Assembly: GCA_964057225.1 (NCBI GenBank)
Contig: OZ059897.1
Coordinates: forward strand, 3,782,001-3,846,000
DNA length: 64,000 nucleotides
Source of the DNA: Auanema rhodensis
Taxonomy: Eukaryota; Nematoda; Chromadorea; Rhabditida; Rhabditidae
Reading direction: 5' to 3'
The stretch's first letter is position 1. Each line of letters opens with the position of its first letter. Under the pieces are notes generated by a model. The model did not search any database. It was not told the origin of the DNA and saw nothing but the letters and a program-made list of their open reading frames with translations. Position numbers and translations under genes: made by a program. This document shows positions 11,141 to 25,623 of this stretch, in pieces.

Positions 11141-13689
11141 TTCTCATTGTAGTATAGTGCATTCGATGCGGATTTTCAAGCTGCGTTGATCTGTGTTATC
11201 AGATTTGAGTTAACTTAAAAATGCACCGAGATATCAACTGATATAGGTTCACACTTGTATCCTCGATTTTCACCCTGAAGAAATGATTTTTTCGTTGAAA
11301 AACATTGTCCATCGTATTCGTCTTGAAAAAAGGAATCTAAAAACATCTACTGTTTGTGAAATTATTTAGAAATTTTTCGGGAAAATTTTTGTCAAAATGT
11401 TTTTGGAAGCAATGTTGAGTGTACATGGGAACTCAACATACACTAATGCATTATTTTTCAAACGATCATAACTAATTTTTGTATAGAGCGTTTCTCAATG
11501 TAGTATAGTGCATTCGATGCGGATTTTTAAGCTGCGTTGATCTGTGTTATCAGATTTGAGTTAGCTTAAAAATGCACCGAGATATCAACTGATATAGGTT
11601 CACACTTATATCCTCGATTTTCACCCTGAAGAAATGATTTTTTCGTTGAATAACATTGTCCATCGTCTTCGTCTTAAAAAAAGAAATCTAAAAACTCCTA
11701 CTTTTTGTGAAATTATTCAGAAATTTTTCGGGAAAATTTTTGTCACAATGTTTTTGGAAGCAATGTTGAGTGTACATGGGAACTCAACATACACTAATGC
11801 ATTATTTTTCAAACGATCATAACTAATTTTTGTATAGAGCGTTTCTTAATGTAGTATAGTGCATTCGATGCGGATTTTTAAGCTGCGTTGATCTGTGTTA
11901 TCAGATTTGAGTTAGCTTAAAAATGCACCGAGATATCAACTGATATATGTTCACACTTATATCCTCGATTTTCACCCTGAAGAAATGATTTTTTCGTTGA
12001 ATAACATTGTCCATCGTCTTCGTCTTGAAAAAAGGAATCTAAAAACATCTACTTTTTGTGAAATTATTTAGAAATTTTTCGGGAAAATTTTTGTCAAAAT
12101 GTTTTTGGAAGCAATGTTGAGTGTACATGGGAACTCAACATACACTAATGCATTATTTTTCAAACGATCATAACTAATTTTTGTATAGAGCGTTTCTCAA
12201 TGTAGTATAGTGCATTCGATGCGGATTTTTAAGCTGCGTTGATCTGTGTTATCAGATTTGAGTTAACTTAAAAATGCACCGAGATATCAACTGATATAGG
12301 TTCACACTTATATCCTCGATTTTCACCCTGAAGAAATGATTTTTTCGTTGAATAACATTGTCCATCGTCTTCGTCTTAAAAAAAGAAATCTAAAAACTCC
12401 TACTTTTTGTGAAATTATTTAGAAATTTTTCGGGAAAATTTTTGTCACAATGTTTTTGGAAGCAATGTTGAGTGTACATGGGAACTCAACATACACTAAT
12501 GCATTATTTTTCAAACGATCATAACTAATTTTTGTATAGAGCGTTTCTCATTGTAGTATAGTGCATTCGATGCGGATTTTTAAGCTGCGTTGATCTGTGT
12601 TATCAGATTTGAGTTAATTTAAAAATGCACCGAGATATCAACTGATATATGTTCACACTTATATCCTCGATTTTCACCCTGAAGAAATGATTTTTTCGTT
12701 GAAAAACATTGTCCATCGTATTCGTCTTGAAAAAAGAAATCTAAAAACATCTACTTTTTGTGAAATTATTTAGAAATTTTTCGGGAAAATTTTTGTCAAA
12801 ATGTTTTTGGAAGCAATGTTGAGTGTACATGGGAACTCAACATACACTAATGCATTATTTTTCAAACGATCATAACTAATTTTTGTATAGAGCGTTTCCT
12901 AATGTAGTATAGTGCATTCGATGCGGATTTTTAAGCTGCGTTGATCTGTGTTATCAGATTTGAGTTAACTTAAAAATGCACCGAGATATCAACTGATATA
13001 TGTTCACACTTATATCCTCGATTTTCACCCTGAAGAAATGATTTTTTCGTTGAAAAACATTGTCCATCGTATTCGTCTTGAAAAAAGAAATCTAAAAACA
13101 TCTACTTTTTGTGAAATTATTTAGAAATTTTTCGGGAAAATTTTTGTCAAAATGTTTTTGGAAGCAATGTTGAGTGTACATGGGAACTCAACATACACTA
13201 ATGCATTATTTTTCAAACGATCATAACTAATTTTTGTATAGAGCGTTTCTCATTGTAGTATAGTGCATTCGATGCGGATTTTCAAGCTGCGTTGATCTGT
13301 GTTATCAGATTTGAGTTAACTTAAAAATGCACCGAGATATCAACTGATATAGGTTCACACTTGTATCCTCGATTTTCACCCTGAAGAAATGATTTTTTCG
13401 TTGAAAAACATTGTCCATCGTATTCGTCTTGAAAAAAGGAATCTAAAAACATCTACTTTTTGTGAAATTATTTAGAAATTTTTCGGGAAAATTTTTGTCA
13501 AAATGTTTTTGGAAGCAATGTTGAGTGTACATGGGAACTCAACATACACTAATGCATTATTTTTCAAACGATCATAACTAATTTTTGTATAGAGCGTTTC
13601 TCAATGTAGTATAGTGCATTCGATGCGGATTTTTAAGCTGCGTTGATCTGTGTTATCAGATTTGAGTTAACTTAAAAATGCACCGAGAT
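11141..13689. repeat. A-type interval between the two long duplicated blocks
   Basis: Seven monomers without a simple HOR. The pair at 12,286-12,961 matches 10,180-10,855 at an offset of 2,106 bp (six monomers). Shared markers are gtcttaaaaaaag, actcctac, ctcattg, gagttaattt and then tttcctaatg. The same pair occurs a third time at about 17,551-18,226 inside block copy 2. The monomer at 11,584 combines gtcttaaaaaaag with attcag and is unique in the window. Confidence 0.8.
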
Positions 13690-16600
13690 ATCAACTGATA
13701 TATGTTCACACTTATATCCTCGATTTTCACCCTGAAGAAATGATTTTTTCGTTGAAAAACATTGTCCATCGTATTCGTCTTGAAAAAAGAAATCTAAAAA
13801 CATCTACTTTTTGTGAAATTATTTAGAAATTTTTCGGGAAAATTTTTGTCAAAATGTTTTTGGAAGCAATGTTGAGTGTACATGGGAACTCAACATACAC
13901 TAATGCATTATTTTTCAAACGATCATAACTAATTTTTGTATAGAGCGTTTCTCAATGTAGTATAGTGCATTCGATGCGGATTTTTAAGCTGCGTTGATCT
14001 GTGTTATCAGATTTGAGTTAACTTAAAAATGCACCGAGATATCAACTGATATATGTTCACACTTATATCCTCGATTTTCACCCTGAAGAAATGATTTTTT
14101 CGTTGAAAAACATTGTCCATCGTATTCGTCTTGAAAAAAGAAATCTAAAAACATCTACTTTTTGTGAAATTATTTAGAAATTTTTCGGGAAAATTTTTGT
14201 CAAAATGTTTTTGGAAGCAATGTTGAGTGTACATGGGAACTCAACATACACTAATGCATTATTTTTCAAACGATCATAACTAATTTATGTATAGAGCGTT
14301 TCTCATTGTAGTATAGTGCATTCGATGCGGATTTTCAAGCTGCGTTGATCTGTGTTATCAGATTTGAGTTAACTTAAAAATGCACCGAGATATCAACTGA
14401 TATAGGTTCACACTTGTATCCTCGATTTTCACCCTGAAGAAATGATTTTTTCGTTGAAAAACATTGTCCATCGTATTCGTCTTGAAAAAAGGAATCTAAA
14501 AACATCTACTTTTTGTGAAATTATTTAGAAATTTTTCGGGAAAATTTTTGTCAAAATGTTTTTGGAAGCAATGTTGAGTGTACATAGGAACTCAACATAC
14601 ACTAATGCATTATTTTTCAAACGATCATAACTAATTTTTGTATAGAGCGTTTCTCAATGTAGTATAGTGCATTTGATGCGGATTTTTAAGCTGCGTTGAT
14701 CTGTGTTATCAGATTTGAGTTAACTTAAAAATGCACCGAGATATCAACTGATATAGGTTCACACTTATATCCTCGATTTTCACCCTGAAGAAATGATTTT
14801 TTCGTTGAATAACATTGTCCATCGTCTTCGTCTTGAAAAAAGGAATCTAAAAACATCTACTTTTTGTGAAATTATTTAGAAATTTTTCGGGAAAATTTTT
14901 GTCAAAATGTTTTTGGAAGCAATGTTGAGTGTACATGGGAACTCAACATACACTAATGCATTATTTTTCAAACGATCATAACTAATTTTTGTATAGAGCG
15001 TTTCTCAATGTAGTATAGTGCATTCGATGCGGATTTTTAAGCTGCGTTGATCTGTGTTATCAGATTTGAGTTAACTTAAAAATGCACCGAGATATCAACT
15101 GATATATGTTCACACTTATATCCTCGATTTTCACCCTGAAGAAATGATTTTTTCGTTGAAAAACATTGTCCATCGTATTCGTCTTGAAAAAAGAAATCTA
15201 AAAACATCTACTTTTTGTGAAATTATTTAGAAATTTTTCGGGAAAATTTTTGTCAAAATGTTTTTGGAAGCAATGTTGAGTGTACATGGGAACTCAACAT
15301 ACACTAATGCATTATTTTTCAAACGATCATAACTAATTTTTGTATAGAGCGTTTCTCAATGTAGTATAGTGCATTCGATGCGGATTTTTAAGCTGCGTTG
15401 ATCTGTGTTATCAGATTTGAGTTAACTTAAAAATGCACCGAGATATCAACTGATATATGTTCACACTTATATCCTCGATTTTCACCCTGAAGAAATGATT
15501 TTTTCGTTGAAAAACATTGTCCATCGTATTCGTCTTGAAAAAAGAAATCTAAAAACATCTACTTTTTGTGAAATTATTTAGAAATTTTTCGGGAAAATTT
15601 TTGTCAAAATGTTTTTGGAAGCAATGTTGAGTGTACATGGGAACTCAACATACACTAATGCATTATTTTTCAAACGATCATAACTAATTTTTGTATAGAG
15701 CGTTTCTCATTGTAGTATAGTGCATTCGATGCGGATTTTCAAGCTGCGTTGATCTGTGTTATCAGATTTGAGTTAACTTAAAAATGCACCGAGATATCAA
15801 CTGATATAGGTTCACACTTGTATCCTCGATTTTCACCCTGAAGAAATGATTTTTTCGTTGAAAAACATTGTCCATCGTATTCGTCTTGAAAAAAGGAATC
15901 TAAAAACATCTACTTTTTGTGAAATTATTCAGAAATTTTTCGGGAAAATTTTTGTCAAAATGTTTTTGGAAGCAATGTTGAGTGTACATAGGAACTCAAC
16001 ATACACTAATGCATTATTTTTCAAACGATCATAACTAATTTTTGTATAGAGCGTTTCTCATTGTAGTATAGTGCATTCGATGCGGATTTTCAAGCTGCGT
16101 TGATCTGTGTTATCAGATTTGAGTTAACTTAAAAATGCACCGAGATATCAACTGATATAGGTTCACACTTGTATCCTCGATTTTCACCCTGAAGAAATGA
16201 TTTTTTCGTTGAAAAACATTGTCCATCGTATTCGTCTTGAAAAAAGGAATCTAAAAACATCTACTTTTTGTGAAATTATTCAGAAATTTTTCGGGAAAAT
16301 TTTTGTCAAAATGTTTTTGGAAGCAATGTTGAGTGTACATAGGAACTCAACATACACTAATGCATTATTTTTCGAACGATCATAACTAATTTTTGTATAG
16401 AGCGTTTCTCAATGTAGTATAGTGCATTCGATGCGGATTTTTAAGCTGCGTTGATCTGTGTTATCAGATTTGAGTTAACTTAAAAATGCACCGAGATATC
16501 AACTGATATATGTTCACACTTATATCCTCGATTTTCACCCTGAAGAAATGATTTTTTCGTTGAAAAACATTGTCCATCGTATTCGTCTTGAAAAAAGAAA

Positions 16601-18511
16601 TCTAAAAACATCTACTTTTTGTGAAATTATTTAGAAATTTTTCGGGAAAATTTTTGTCAAAATGTTTTTGGAAGCAATGTTGAGTGTACATGGGAACTCA
16701 ACATACACTAATGCATTATTTTTCAAACGATCATAACTAATTTTTGTATAGAGCGTTTCTCAATGTAGTATAGTGCATTCGATGCGGATTTTTAAGCTGC
16801 GTTGATCTGTGTTATCAGATTTGAGTTAACTTAAAAATGCACCGAGATATCAACTGATATATGTTCACACTTATATCCTCGATTTTCACCCTGAAGAAAT
16901 GATTTTTTCGTTGAAAAACATTGTCCATCGTATTCGTCTTGAAAAAAGAAATCTAAAAACATCTACTTTTTGTGAAATTATTTAGAAATGTTTCGGAAAA
17001 ATTTTTGTCAAAATGTTTTTGGAAGCAATGTTGAGTGTACATGGGAACTCAACATACACTAATGCATTATTTTTCAAACGATCATAACTAATTTTTGTAT
17101 AGAGCGTTTCTCATTGTAGTATAGTGCATTCGATGCGGATTTTCAAGCTGCGTTGATCTGTGTTATCAGATTTGAGTTAACTTAAAAATGCACCGAGATA
17201 TCAACTGATATAGGTTCACACTTGTATCCTCGATTTTCACCCTGAAGAAATGATTTTTTCGTTGAAAAACATTGTCCATCGTATTCGTCTTGAAAAAAGG
17301 AATCTAAAAACATCTACTTTTTGTGAAATTATTTAGAAATTTTTCGGGAAAAGTTTTGTCAAAATGTTTTTGGAAGCAATGTTGAGTGTACATGGGAACT
17401 CAACATACACTAATGCATTATTTTTCAAACGATCATAACTAATTTTTGTATAGAGCGTTTCTCAATGTAGTATAGTGCATTCGATGCGGATTTTTAAGCT
17501 GCGTTGATCTGTGTTATCAGATTTGAGTTAACTTAAAAATGCACCGAGATATCAACTGATATAGGTTCACACTTATATCCTCGATTTTCACCCTGAAGAA
17601 ATGATTTTTTCGTTGAATAACATTGTCCATCGTCTTCGTCTTAAAAAAAGAAATCTAAAAACTCCTACTTTTTGTGAAATTATTTAGAAATTTTTCGGGA
17701 AAATTTTTGTCACAATGTTTTTGGAAGCAATGTTGAGTGTACATGGGAACTCAACATACACTAATGCATTATTTTTCAAACGATCATAACTAATTTTTGT
17801 ATAGAGCGTTTCTCATTGTAGTATAGTGCATTCGATGCGGATTTTTAAGCTGCGTTGATCTGTGTTATCAGATTTGAGTTAATTTAAAAATGCACCGAGA
17901 TATCAACTGATATATGTTCACACTTATATCCTCGATTTTCACCCTGAAGAAATGATTTTTTCGTTGAAAAACATTGTCCATCGTATTCGTCTTGAAAAAA
18001 GAAATCTAAAAACATCTACTTTTTGTGAAATTATTTAGAAATTTTTCGGGAAAATTTTTGTCAAAATGTTTTTGGAAGCAATGTTGAGTGTACATGGGAA
18101 CTCAACATACACTAATGCATTATTTTTCAAACGATCATAACTAATTTTTGTATAGAGCGTTTCCTAATGTAGTATAGTGCATTCGATGCGGATTTTTAAG
18201 CTGCGTTGATCTGTGTTATCAGATTTGAGTTAGCTTAAAAATGCACCGAGATATCAACTGATATATGTTCACACTTATATCCTCGATTTTCACCCTGAAG
18301 AATTAATTTTTTCGTTGAATAACATTGTCCATCGTATTCGTCTTGAAAAAAGAAATCTAAAAACATCTACTTTTTGTGAAATTATTTAGAAATTTTTCGG
18401 AAAAATTTTTGTCAAAATGTTTTTGGAAGCAATGTTGAGTGTACATGGGAACTCAACATACACTAATGCATTATTTTTCAAACGATCATAACTAATTTTT
18501 GTATAGAGCGT
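13690..18511. repeat. Long duplicated block, copy 2 (offset 7,371 bp)
   Basis: Counterpart of 6,319-11,140 with every rare marker in the same order. Differences seen by eye are few: aatttatgtatag near 14,284 and ttcgaacg near 16,371 are private to this copy. The near identity over about 4.8 kb indicates recent duplication of a multi-monomer segment, not monomer-by-monomer turnover. Confidence 0.85.
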
Positions 18512-19656
18512 TTCTCAATGTAGTATAGTGCATTCGATGCGGATTTTTAAGCTGCGTTGATCTGTGTTATCAGATTTGAGGTAACTTAAAAATGCACCGA
18601 GATATCAACTGATATATGTTCACACTTATATCCTCGATTTTCACCCTGAAGAAATGATTTTTTCGTTGAAAAACATTGTCCATCGTATTCGTCTTGAAAA
18701 AAGAAATCTAAAAACAGCTACTTTTTGTGAAATTATTCAGAAATTTTTCGGGAAAATTTTTGTCAAAATGTTTTTGGAAGCAATGTTGAGTGTACATGGG
18801 AACTCAACATACACTAATGCATTATTTTTCAAACGATCATAACTAATTTTTGTATAGAGCGTTTCCTAATGTAGTATAGTGCATTCGATGCGGATTTTTA
18901 AGCTGCGTTGATCTGTGTTATCAGATTTGAGTTAGCTTAAAAATGCACCGAGATATCAACTGATATATGTTCACACTTATATCCTCGATTTTCACCCTGA
19001 AGAATTAATTTTTTCGTTGAATAACATTGTCCATCGTATTCGTCTTGAAAAAAGAAATCTAAAAACATCTACTTTTTGTGAAATTATTTAGAAATTTTTC
19101 GGAAAAATTTTTGTCAAAATGTTTTTGGAAGCAATGTTGAGTGTACATGGGAACTCAACATACACTAATGCATTATTTTTCAAACGATCATAACTAATTT
19201 TTGTATAGAGCGTTTCTCAATGTAGTATAGTGCATTCGATGCGGATTTTTAAGCTGCGTTGATCTGTGTTATCAGATTTGAGGTAACTTAAAAATGCACC
19301 GAGATATCAACTGATATATGTTCACACTTATATCCTCGATTTTCACCCTGAAGAAATGATTTTTTCGTTGAAAAACATTGTCCATCGTATTCGTCTTGAA
19401 AAAAGAAATCTAAAAACAGCTACTTTTTGTGAAATTATTCAGAAATTTTTCGGGAAAATTTTTGTCAAAATGTTTTTGGAAGCAATGTTGAGTGTACATG
19501 GGAACTCAACATACACTAATGCATTATTTTTCAAACGATCATAACTAATTTTTGTATAGAGCGTTTCTCATTGTAGTATAGTGCATTCGATGCGGATTTT
19601 CAAGCTGCGTTGATCTGTGTTATCAGATTTGAGTTAACTTAAAAATGCACCGAGAT
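18253..19656. repeat. 2-monomer HOR, 702 bp, two copies
   Basis: Copies are 18,253-18,954 and 18,955-19,656. Both contain gaattaatt with ttcggaaaaa, then gaggtaactt, then a monomer with aaaacagctac and attcag. These markers are seen nowhere else in this combination. The copies differ at the right end: the first has tttcctaatg and gagttagc, the second has ctcattg and ttttcaag. An exchange therefore occurred inside the last monomer. Confidence 0.85.
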
Positions 19657-21060
19657 ATCAACTGATATAGGTTCACACTTGTATCCTCGATTTTCACCCT
19701 GAAGAAATGATTTTTTCGTTGAAAAACATTGTCCATCGTATTCGTCTTGAAAAAAGGAATCTAAAAACATCTACTTTTTGTGAAATTATTTAGAAATTTT
19801 TCGGGAAAATTTTTGTCAAAATGTTTTTGGAAGCAATGTTGAGTGTACATGGGAACTCAACATACACTAATGCATTATTTTTCAAACGATCATAACTAAT
19901 TTTTGTATAGAGCGTTTCTCAATGTAGTATAGTGCATTCGATGCGGATTTTTAAGCTGCGTTGATCTGTGTTATCAGATTTGAGTTAACTTAAAAATGCA
20001 CCGAGATATCAACTGATATAGGTTCACACTTATATCCTCGATTTTCACCCTGAAGAAATGATTTTTTCGTTGAATAACATTGTCCATCGTCTTCGTCTTA
20101 AAAAAAGAAATCTAAAAACTCCTACTTTTTGTGAAATTATTTAGAAATTTTTCGGGAAAATTTTTGTCACAATGTTTTTGGAAGCAATGTTGAGTGTACA
20201 TGGGAACTCAACATACACTAATGCATTATTTTTCAAACGATCATAACTAATTTTTGTATAGAGCGTTTCTCAATGTAGTATAGTGCATTCGATGCGGATT
20301 TTTAAGCTGCGTTGATCTGTGTTATCAGATTTGAGTTAACTTAAAAATGCACCGAGATATCAACTGATATAGGTTCACACTTATATCCTCGATTTTCACC
20401 CTGAAGAAATGATTTTTTCGTTGAATAACATTGTCCATCGTCTTCGTCTTGAAAAAAGGAATCTAAAAACATCTACTTTTTGTGAAATTATTTAGAAATT
20501 TTTCGGGAAAATTTTTGTCAAAATGTTTTTGGAAGCAATGTTGAGTGTACATGGGAACTCAACATACACTAATGCATTATTTTTCAAACGATCATAACTA
20601 ATTTTTGTATAGAGCGTTTCTCAATGTAGTATAGTGCATTCGATGCGGATTTTTAAGCTGCGTTGATCTGTGTTATCAGATTTGAGTTAATTTAAAAATG
20701 CACCGAGATATCAACTGATATATGTTCACACTTATATCCTCGATTTTCACCCTGAAGAAATGATTTTTTCGTTGAAAAACATTGTCCATCGTATTCGTCT
20801 TGAAAAAAGAAATCTAAAAACATCTACTTTTTGTGAAATTATTTAGAAATTTTTCGGGAAAATTTTTGTCAAAATGTTTTTGGAAGCAATGTTGAGTGTA
20901 CATGGGAACTCAACATACACTAATGCATTATTTTTCAAACGATCATAACTAATTTTTGTATAGAGCGTTTCTCATTGTAGTATAGTGCATTCGATGCGGA
21001 TTTTTAAGCTGCGTCGATCTGTGTTATCAGATTTGCGCTAGCTTAAAAATGCTCCGAGAT
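19657..21060. repeat. Four A-type monomers leading into the palindromic sub-type
   Basis: The first three are ordinary A units. The last, starting at 20,710, switches in its final third to gcgtcgatc, cgctagc and gctccgag. These are the markers of the next block, so the sub-family change occurs within a monomer near 21,010. Confidence 0.75.
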
Positions 21061-24000
21061 ATCAACTTATATAAGTTCACACTTATATCCTCGATTTTCA
21101 CCCTGAAGAATTAATTTTTTCGTTGAATAACATTGTCCATTGTCTTTGCCTTGAAAAAAGAAATCTAAAAACTCCTACTTTTTGTGAAATTATTTAGAAA
21201 TTTTTCGGGAAAATTTTTGTCACAATGTTTTTGGAAGCAATGTTGAGTGTACATGGGAACTCAACATACACTAATGCATTATTTTTCAAACGATCATAAC
21301 TAATTTTTGTATAGAGCGTTTCCTAATGTAGTATAGTGCATTCGATGCGGATTTTTAAGCTGCGTTGATCTGTGTTATCAGATTTGAGTTAGCTTAAAAA
21401 TGCACCGAGATATCAACTGATATATGTTCACACTTATATCCTCGATTTTCACCCTGAAGAATTAATTTTTTCGTTGAATAACATTGTCCATCGTCTTTGC
21501 CTTGAAAAAAGAAATCTAAAAACATCTACTTTTTGTGAAATTATTTAGAAATTTTTCGGGAAAATTTTTGTCACAATGTTTTTGGAAGCAATGTTGAGTG
21601 TACATGGGAACTCAACATACACTAATGCATTATTTTTCAAACGATCATAACTAATTCTTGTATAGAGCGTTTCTCAATGTAGTATAGTGCATTCGATGCG
21701 GATTTTTAAGCTGCGTTGATCTGTGATATCAGATTTGAGTTAACTTAAAAATGCACCGAGATATCAACTGATATATGTTCTCACTTATATCCTCGATTTT
21801 CACCCTGAAGAAATGATTTTTTCGTTGAATAACATTGTCCATCGTCTTTGCCTTGAAAAAAGAAATCTAAAAACATCTACTTTTTGTGAAATTATTTAGA
21901 AATTTTTCGGGAAAATTTTTGTCACAATGTTTTTGGAAGCAATGTTAAGTGTACATGGGAACTCAACACACACTAATGCATTATTTTTCAAACGATCATA
22001 ACTAATTTTTGTATAGAGCGTTTCTTAATGTAGTATAGTGCAGTCGATGCGGATTTTTAAGCTGCGTCGATCTGTGTTATCAGATTTGCGCTAGCTTAAA
22101 AATGCTCCGAGATATCAACTTATATAAGTTCACACTTATATTCTCGATTTTCACCCTGAAGAATTAATTTTTTCGTTGAATAACATTGTCGATCGTCTTT
22201 GCCTTGAAAAAAGGAATCTAAAAACATTTACTTTTTGTGAAATTATTCAGAAATTTTTCGGGAAAATTTTTGTCAAAATGTTTTTGGAAGCAATGTTGAG
22301 TGTACATGGGAACTCAACATACACTAATGCATTATTTTTCAAACGATCATAACTAATTTTTGTATAGAGCGTTTCTCAATGTAGTATAGTGCATTCGATG
22401 CGGATTTTTAAGCTGCGTCGATCTGTGTTATCAGATTTGAGTTAGCTTAAAAATGCACCGAGATATCAACTGATATAGGTTCACACTTATATCCTCGATT
22501 TTCACCCTGAAGAAATGATTTTTTCGTTGAATAACATTGTCCATCGTCTTTGCCTTGAAAAAAGAAATCTGAAAACATTTACTTTTCGTGAAATTATTCA
22601 GAAATTTTTCGGGAAAATTTTTGTCAAAATGTTTTTGGAAGCAATGTTGAGTGTACATGGGAACTCAACACACACTAATGCATTATTTTTCAAACGATCA
22701 TAACTAATTTTTGTATTAAGCTTTTCTCAATGTAGTATAGTGCAGTCGATGCGGATTTTTAAGCTGCGTCGATCTGTGTTATCAGATTTGCGCTAGCTTA
22801 AAAATGCTCCGAGATATCAACTTATATAAGTTCACACTTATATCCTCGATTTTCACCCTGAAGAATTAAATTTTTCGTTGAATAACATTGTCGATCGTCT
22901 TTGCCTTGAAAAAAGGAATCTAAAAACATTTACTTTTTGTGAAATTATTCAGAAATTTTTCGGGAAAATTTTTGTCAAAATGTTTTTGGAAGCAATGTTG
23001 AGTGTACATGGGAACTCAACATACACTAATGCATTATTTTTCAAACGATCATAACTAATTTTTGTATGGAGCGTTTCTCAATGTAGTATAGTGCATTCGA
23101 TGCGGATTTTTAAGCTGCGTTGATCTGTGTTATCAGATTTGAGTTAGCTTAAAAATGCACCGAGATATCAACTGATATATGTTCACACTTATATCCTCGA
23201 TTTTCACCCTGAAGAATTAATTTTTTCGTTGAATAACTTTGTCCATCGTCTTTGCCTTGAAAAAAAGAATCTAAAAACATTTACTTTTTGTGAAATTATT
23301 CAGAAATTTTTCGGGAAAATTTTTGTCAAAATGTTTTTGGAAGCAATGTTGAGTGTACATGGGAACTCAACATACACTAATGCATTATTTTTCAAACGAT
23401 CATAACTAATTTTTGTATAGAGCGTCTCTCATTGTAATATAGTGCATTCGATGCGGATTTTTAAGCTGCGTCGATCTGTGTTATCAGATTTGCGCTAGCT
23501 TAAAAATGCTCCGAGATATCAACTTATATAAGTTCACACTTATATCCTCGATTTTCACCCTGAAGAATTAATTTTTTCGTTGAATAACATTGTCCATCGT
23601 CTTTGCCTTGAAAAAAGAAATCGAAAAACTCCTACTTTTTGTGAAATTATTTAGAAATTTTTCGGGAAAATTTTTGTCACAATGTTTTTGGAAGCAATGT
23701 TGAGTGTACATGGGAACTCAACATACACTAATGCATTATTTTTCAAACGATCATAACTAATTTTTGTATAGAGCGTTTCTCAATGTAGTATAGTGCATTC
23801 GATGCGGATTTTTAAGCTGCGTCGATCTGTGTTATCAGATTTGAGTTAGCTTAAAAATGCACCGAGATATCAACTGATATAGGTTCACACTTATATCCTC
23901 GATTTTCACCCTGAAGAAATGATTTTTTCGTTGAATAACATTGTCCATCGTCTTCGTCTTGAAAAAAAAAATCTAAAAACATCTACTTTTTGTGAAATTA

Positions 24001-25623
24001 TTCAGAAATTTTTCGGGAAAATTTTTGTCAAAATGTTTTTGGAAGCAATGTTGAGTGTACATGGGAACTCAACATACACTAATGCATTATTTTTCAAACG
24101 ATCATAACTAATTTTTGTATAGAGCGTTTTTCAATGTAGTATAGTGCATTCGATGCGGATTTTTAAGCTGCGTTGATCTGTGTTATCAGATTTGCGTTAA
24201 CTTAAGAATGCACCGAGATATCAACTGATATATGTTCACACTTATATCCTCGATTTTCACCCTGAAGAAATGATTTTTTCGTTGAATAACATTGTCCATC
24301 GTCTTTGCCTTGAAAAAAGAAATCTAAAAACTACTACTTTTTGTGAAATTATTTAGAAATTTTTCGGGAAAATTTTTGTCAAAATGTTTTTGGAAGCAAT
24401 GTTGAGTGTACATGGGAACTCAACATACACTAATGCATTATTTTTCAAACGATCATAACTAATTTTTGTATAGAGCGTCTCTCATTGTAATATAGTGCAT
24501 TCGATGCGGATTTTTAAGCTGCGTCGATCTGTGTTATCAGATTTGCGCTAGCTTAAAAATGCTCCGAGATATCAACTTATATAAGTTCACACTTATATCC
24601 TCGATTTTCACCCTGAAGAATTAATTTTTTCGTTGAATAACATTGTCCATCGTCTTTGCCTTGAAAAAAGAAATTTAAAAACTCCTACTTTTTGTGAAAT
24701 TATTTAGAAATTTTTCGGGAAAATTTTTGTCACAATGTTTTTGGAAGCAATGTTGAGTGTACATGGGAACTCAACATACACTAATGCATTATTTTTCAAA
24801 CGATCATAACTAATTTTTGTATAGAGCGTTTCTTAATGTATTATAGTGCATTCGATGCGGATTTTTAAGCTGCGTTGATCTGTGTTATCAGATTTGAGTT
24901 AGCTTAAAAATGCACCGAGATATCAACTGATATATGTTCACACTTATATCCTCGATTTTCACCCTGAAGAAATGATTTTTTCGTTGAATAACATTGTCCA
25001 TCGTCTTCGTCTTGAAAAAAAAAATCTAAAAACATCTACTTTTTGTGAAAATATTCAGAAATTTTTCGGGAAAATTTTTGTCAAAATGTTTTTGGAAGCA
25101 ATGTTGAGTGTACATGGGAACTCAACATACACTAATGCATTATTTTTCAAACGATCATAACTAATTTTTGTATAGAGCGTTTCTCAATGTAGTATAGTGC
25201 ATTCGATGCGGATTCTTAAGCTGCGTTGATCTGTGTTATCAGATTTGAGTTAACTTAAAAATGCACCGAGATATCAACTGATATATGTTCACACTTATAT
25301 CCTCGATTTTCACCCTGAAGAAATGATTTTTTCGTTGAAAAACATTGTCCATCGTATTCGTCTTGAAAAAAGGAATCTAAAAACATCTACTTTTTGTGAA
25401 ATTATTTAGAAATTTTTCGGGAAAATTTTTGTCAAAATGTTTTTGGAAGCAATGTTGAGTGTACATGGGAACTCAACATACACTAATGCATTATTTTTCA
25501 AACGATCATAACTAATTTTTGTATAGAGCGTTTCTCATTGTAGTATAGTGCATTCGATGCGGATTTTTAAGCTGCGTTGATCTGTGTTATCAGATTTGAG
25601 TTATCTTAAAAATACACCGAGAT
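21061..25623. repeat. A sub-type block with palindromic-start monomers
   Basis: Thirteen 351-bp monomers. Those at 21,061, 22,114, 22,816, 23,518 and 24,571 begin with atcaacttatataagtt instead of atcaactgatat and follow gctccgag. They alternate irregularly with ordinary units, with spacings of 2 or 3 monomers. Private variants include ttgtcgatcg (22,114 and 22,816), gtattaagctttt near 22,716 and gcagtcgatg near 22,043 and 22,743. The last unit, at 25,273, ends in gttatctt and aatacacc, the tail that also precedes the next HOR. Confidence 0.8.
21064..21077. repeat. Perfect 14-bp palindrome aacttatataagtt
   Basis: Self-complementary over all 14 bases at monomer positions 4-17. The same palindrome occurs at 22,117-22,130, 22,819-22,832, 23,521-23,534 and 24,574-24,587. 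A-type and B-type units have aactgatata at this place, so one change (g to t) together with the ataag ending makes the perfect palindrome. Confidence 0.9.

Noticed and set aside
22431-22658. A 75-codon - strand frame
   Set aside because: The longest frame in the window, but it lies wholly within satellite monomers and arises from loss of stops in one variant. There is no sign of a gene.
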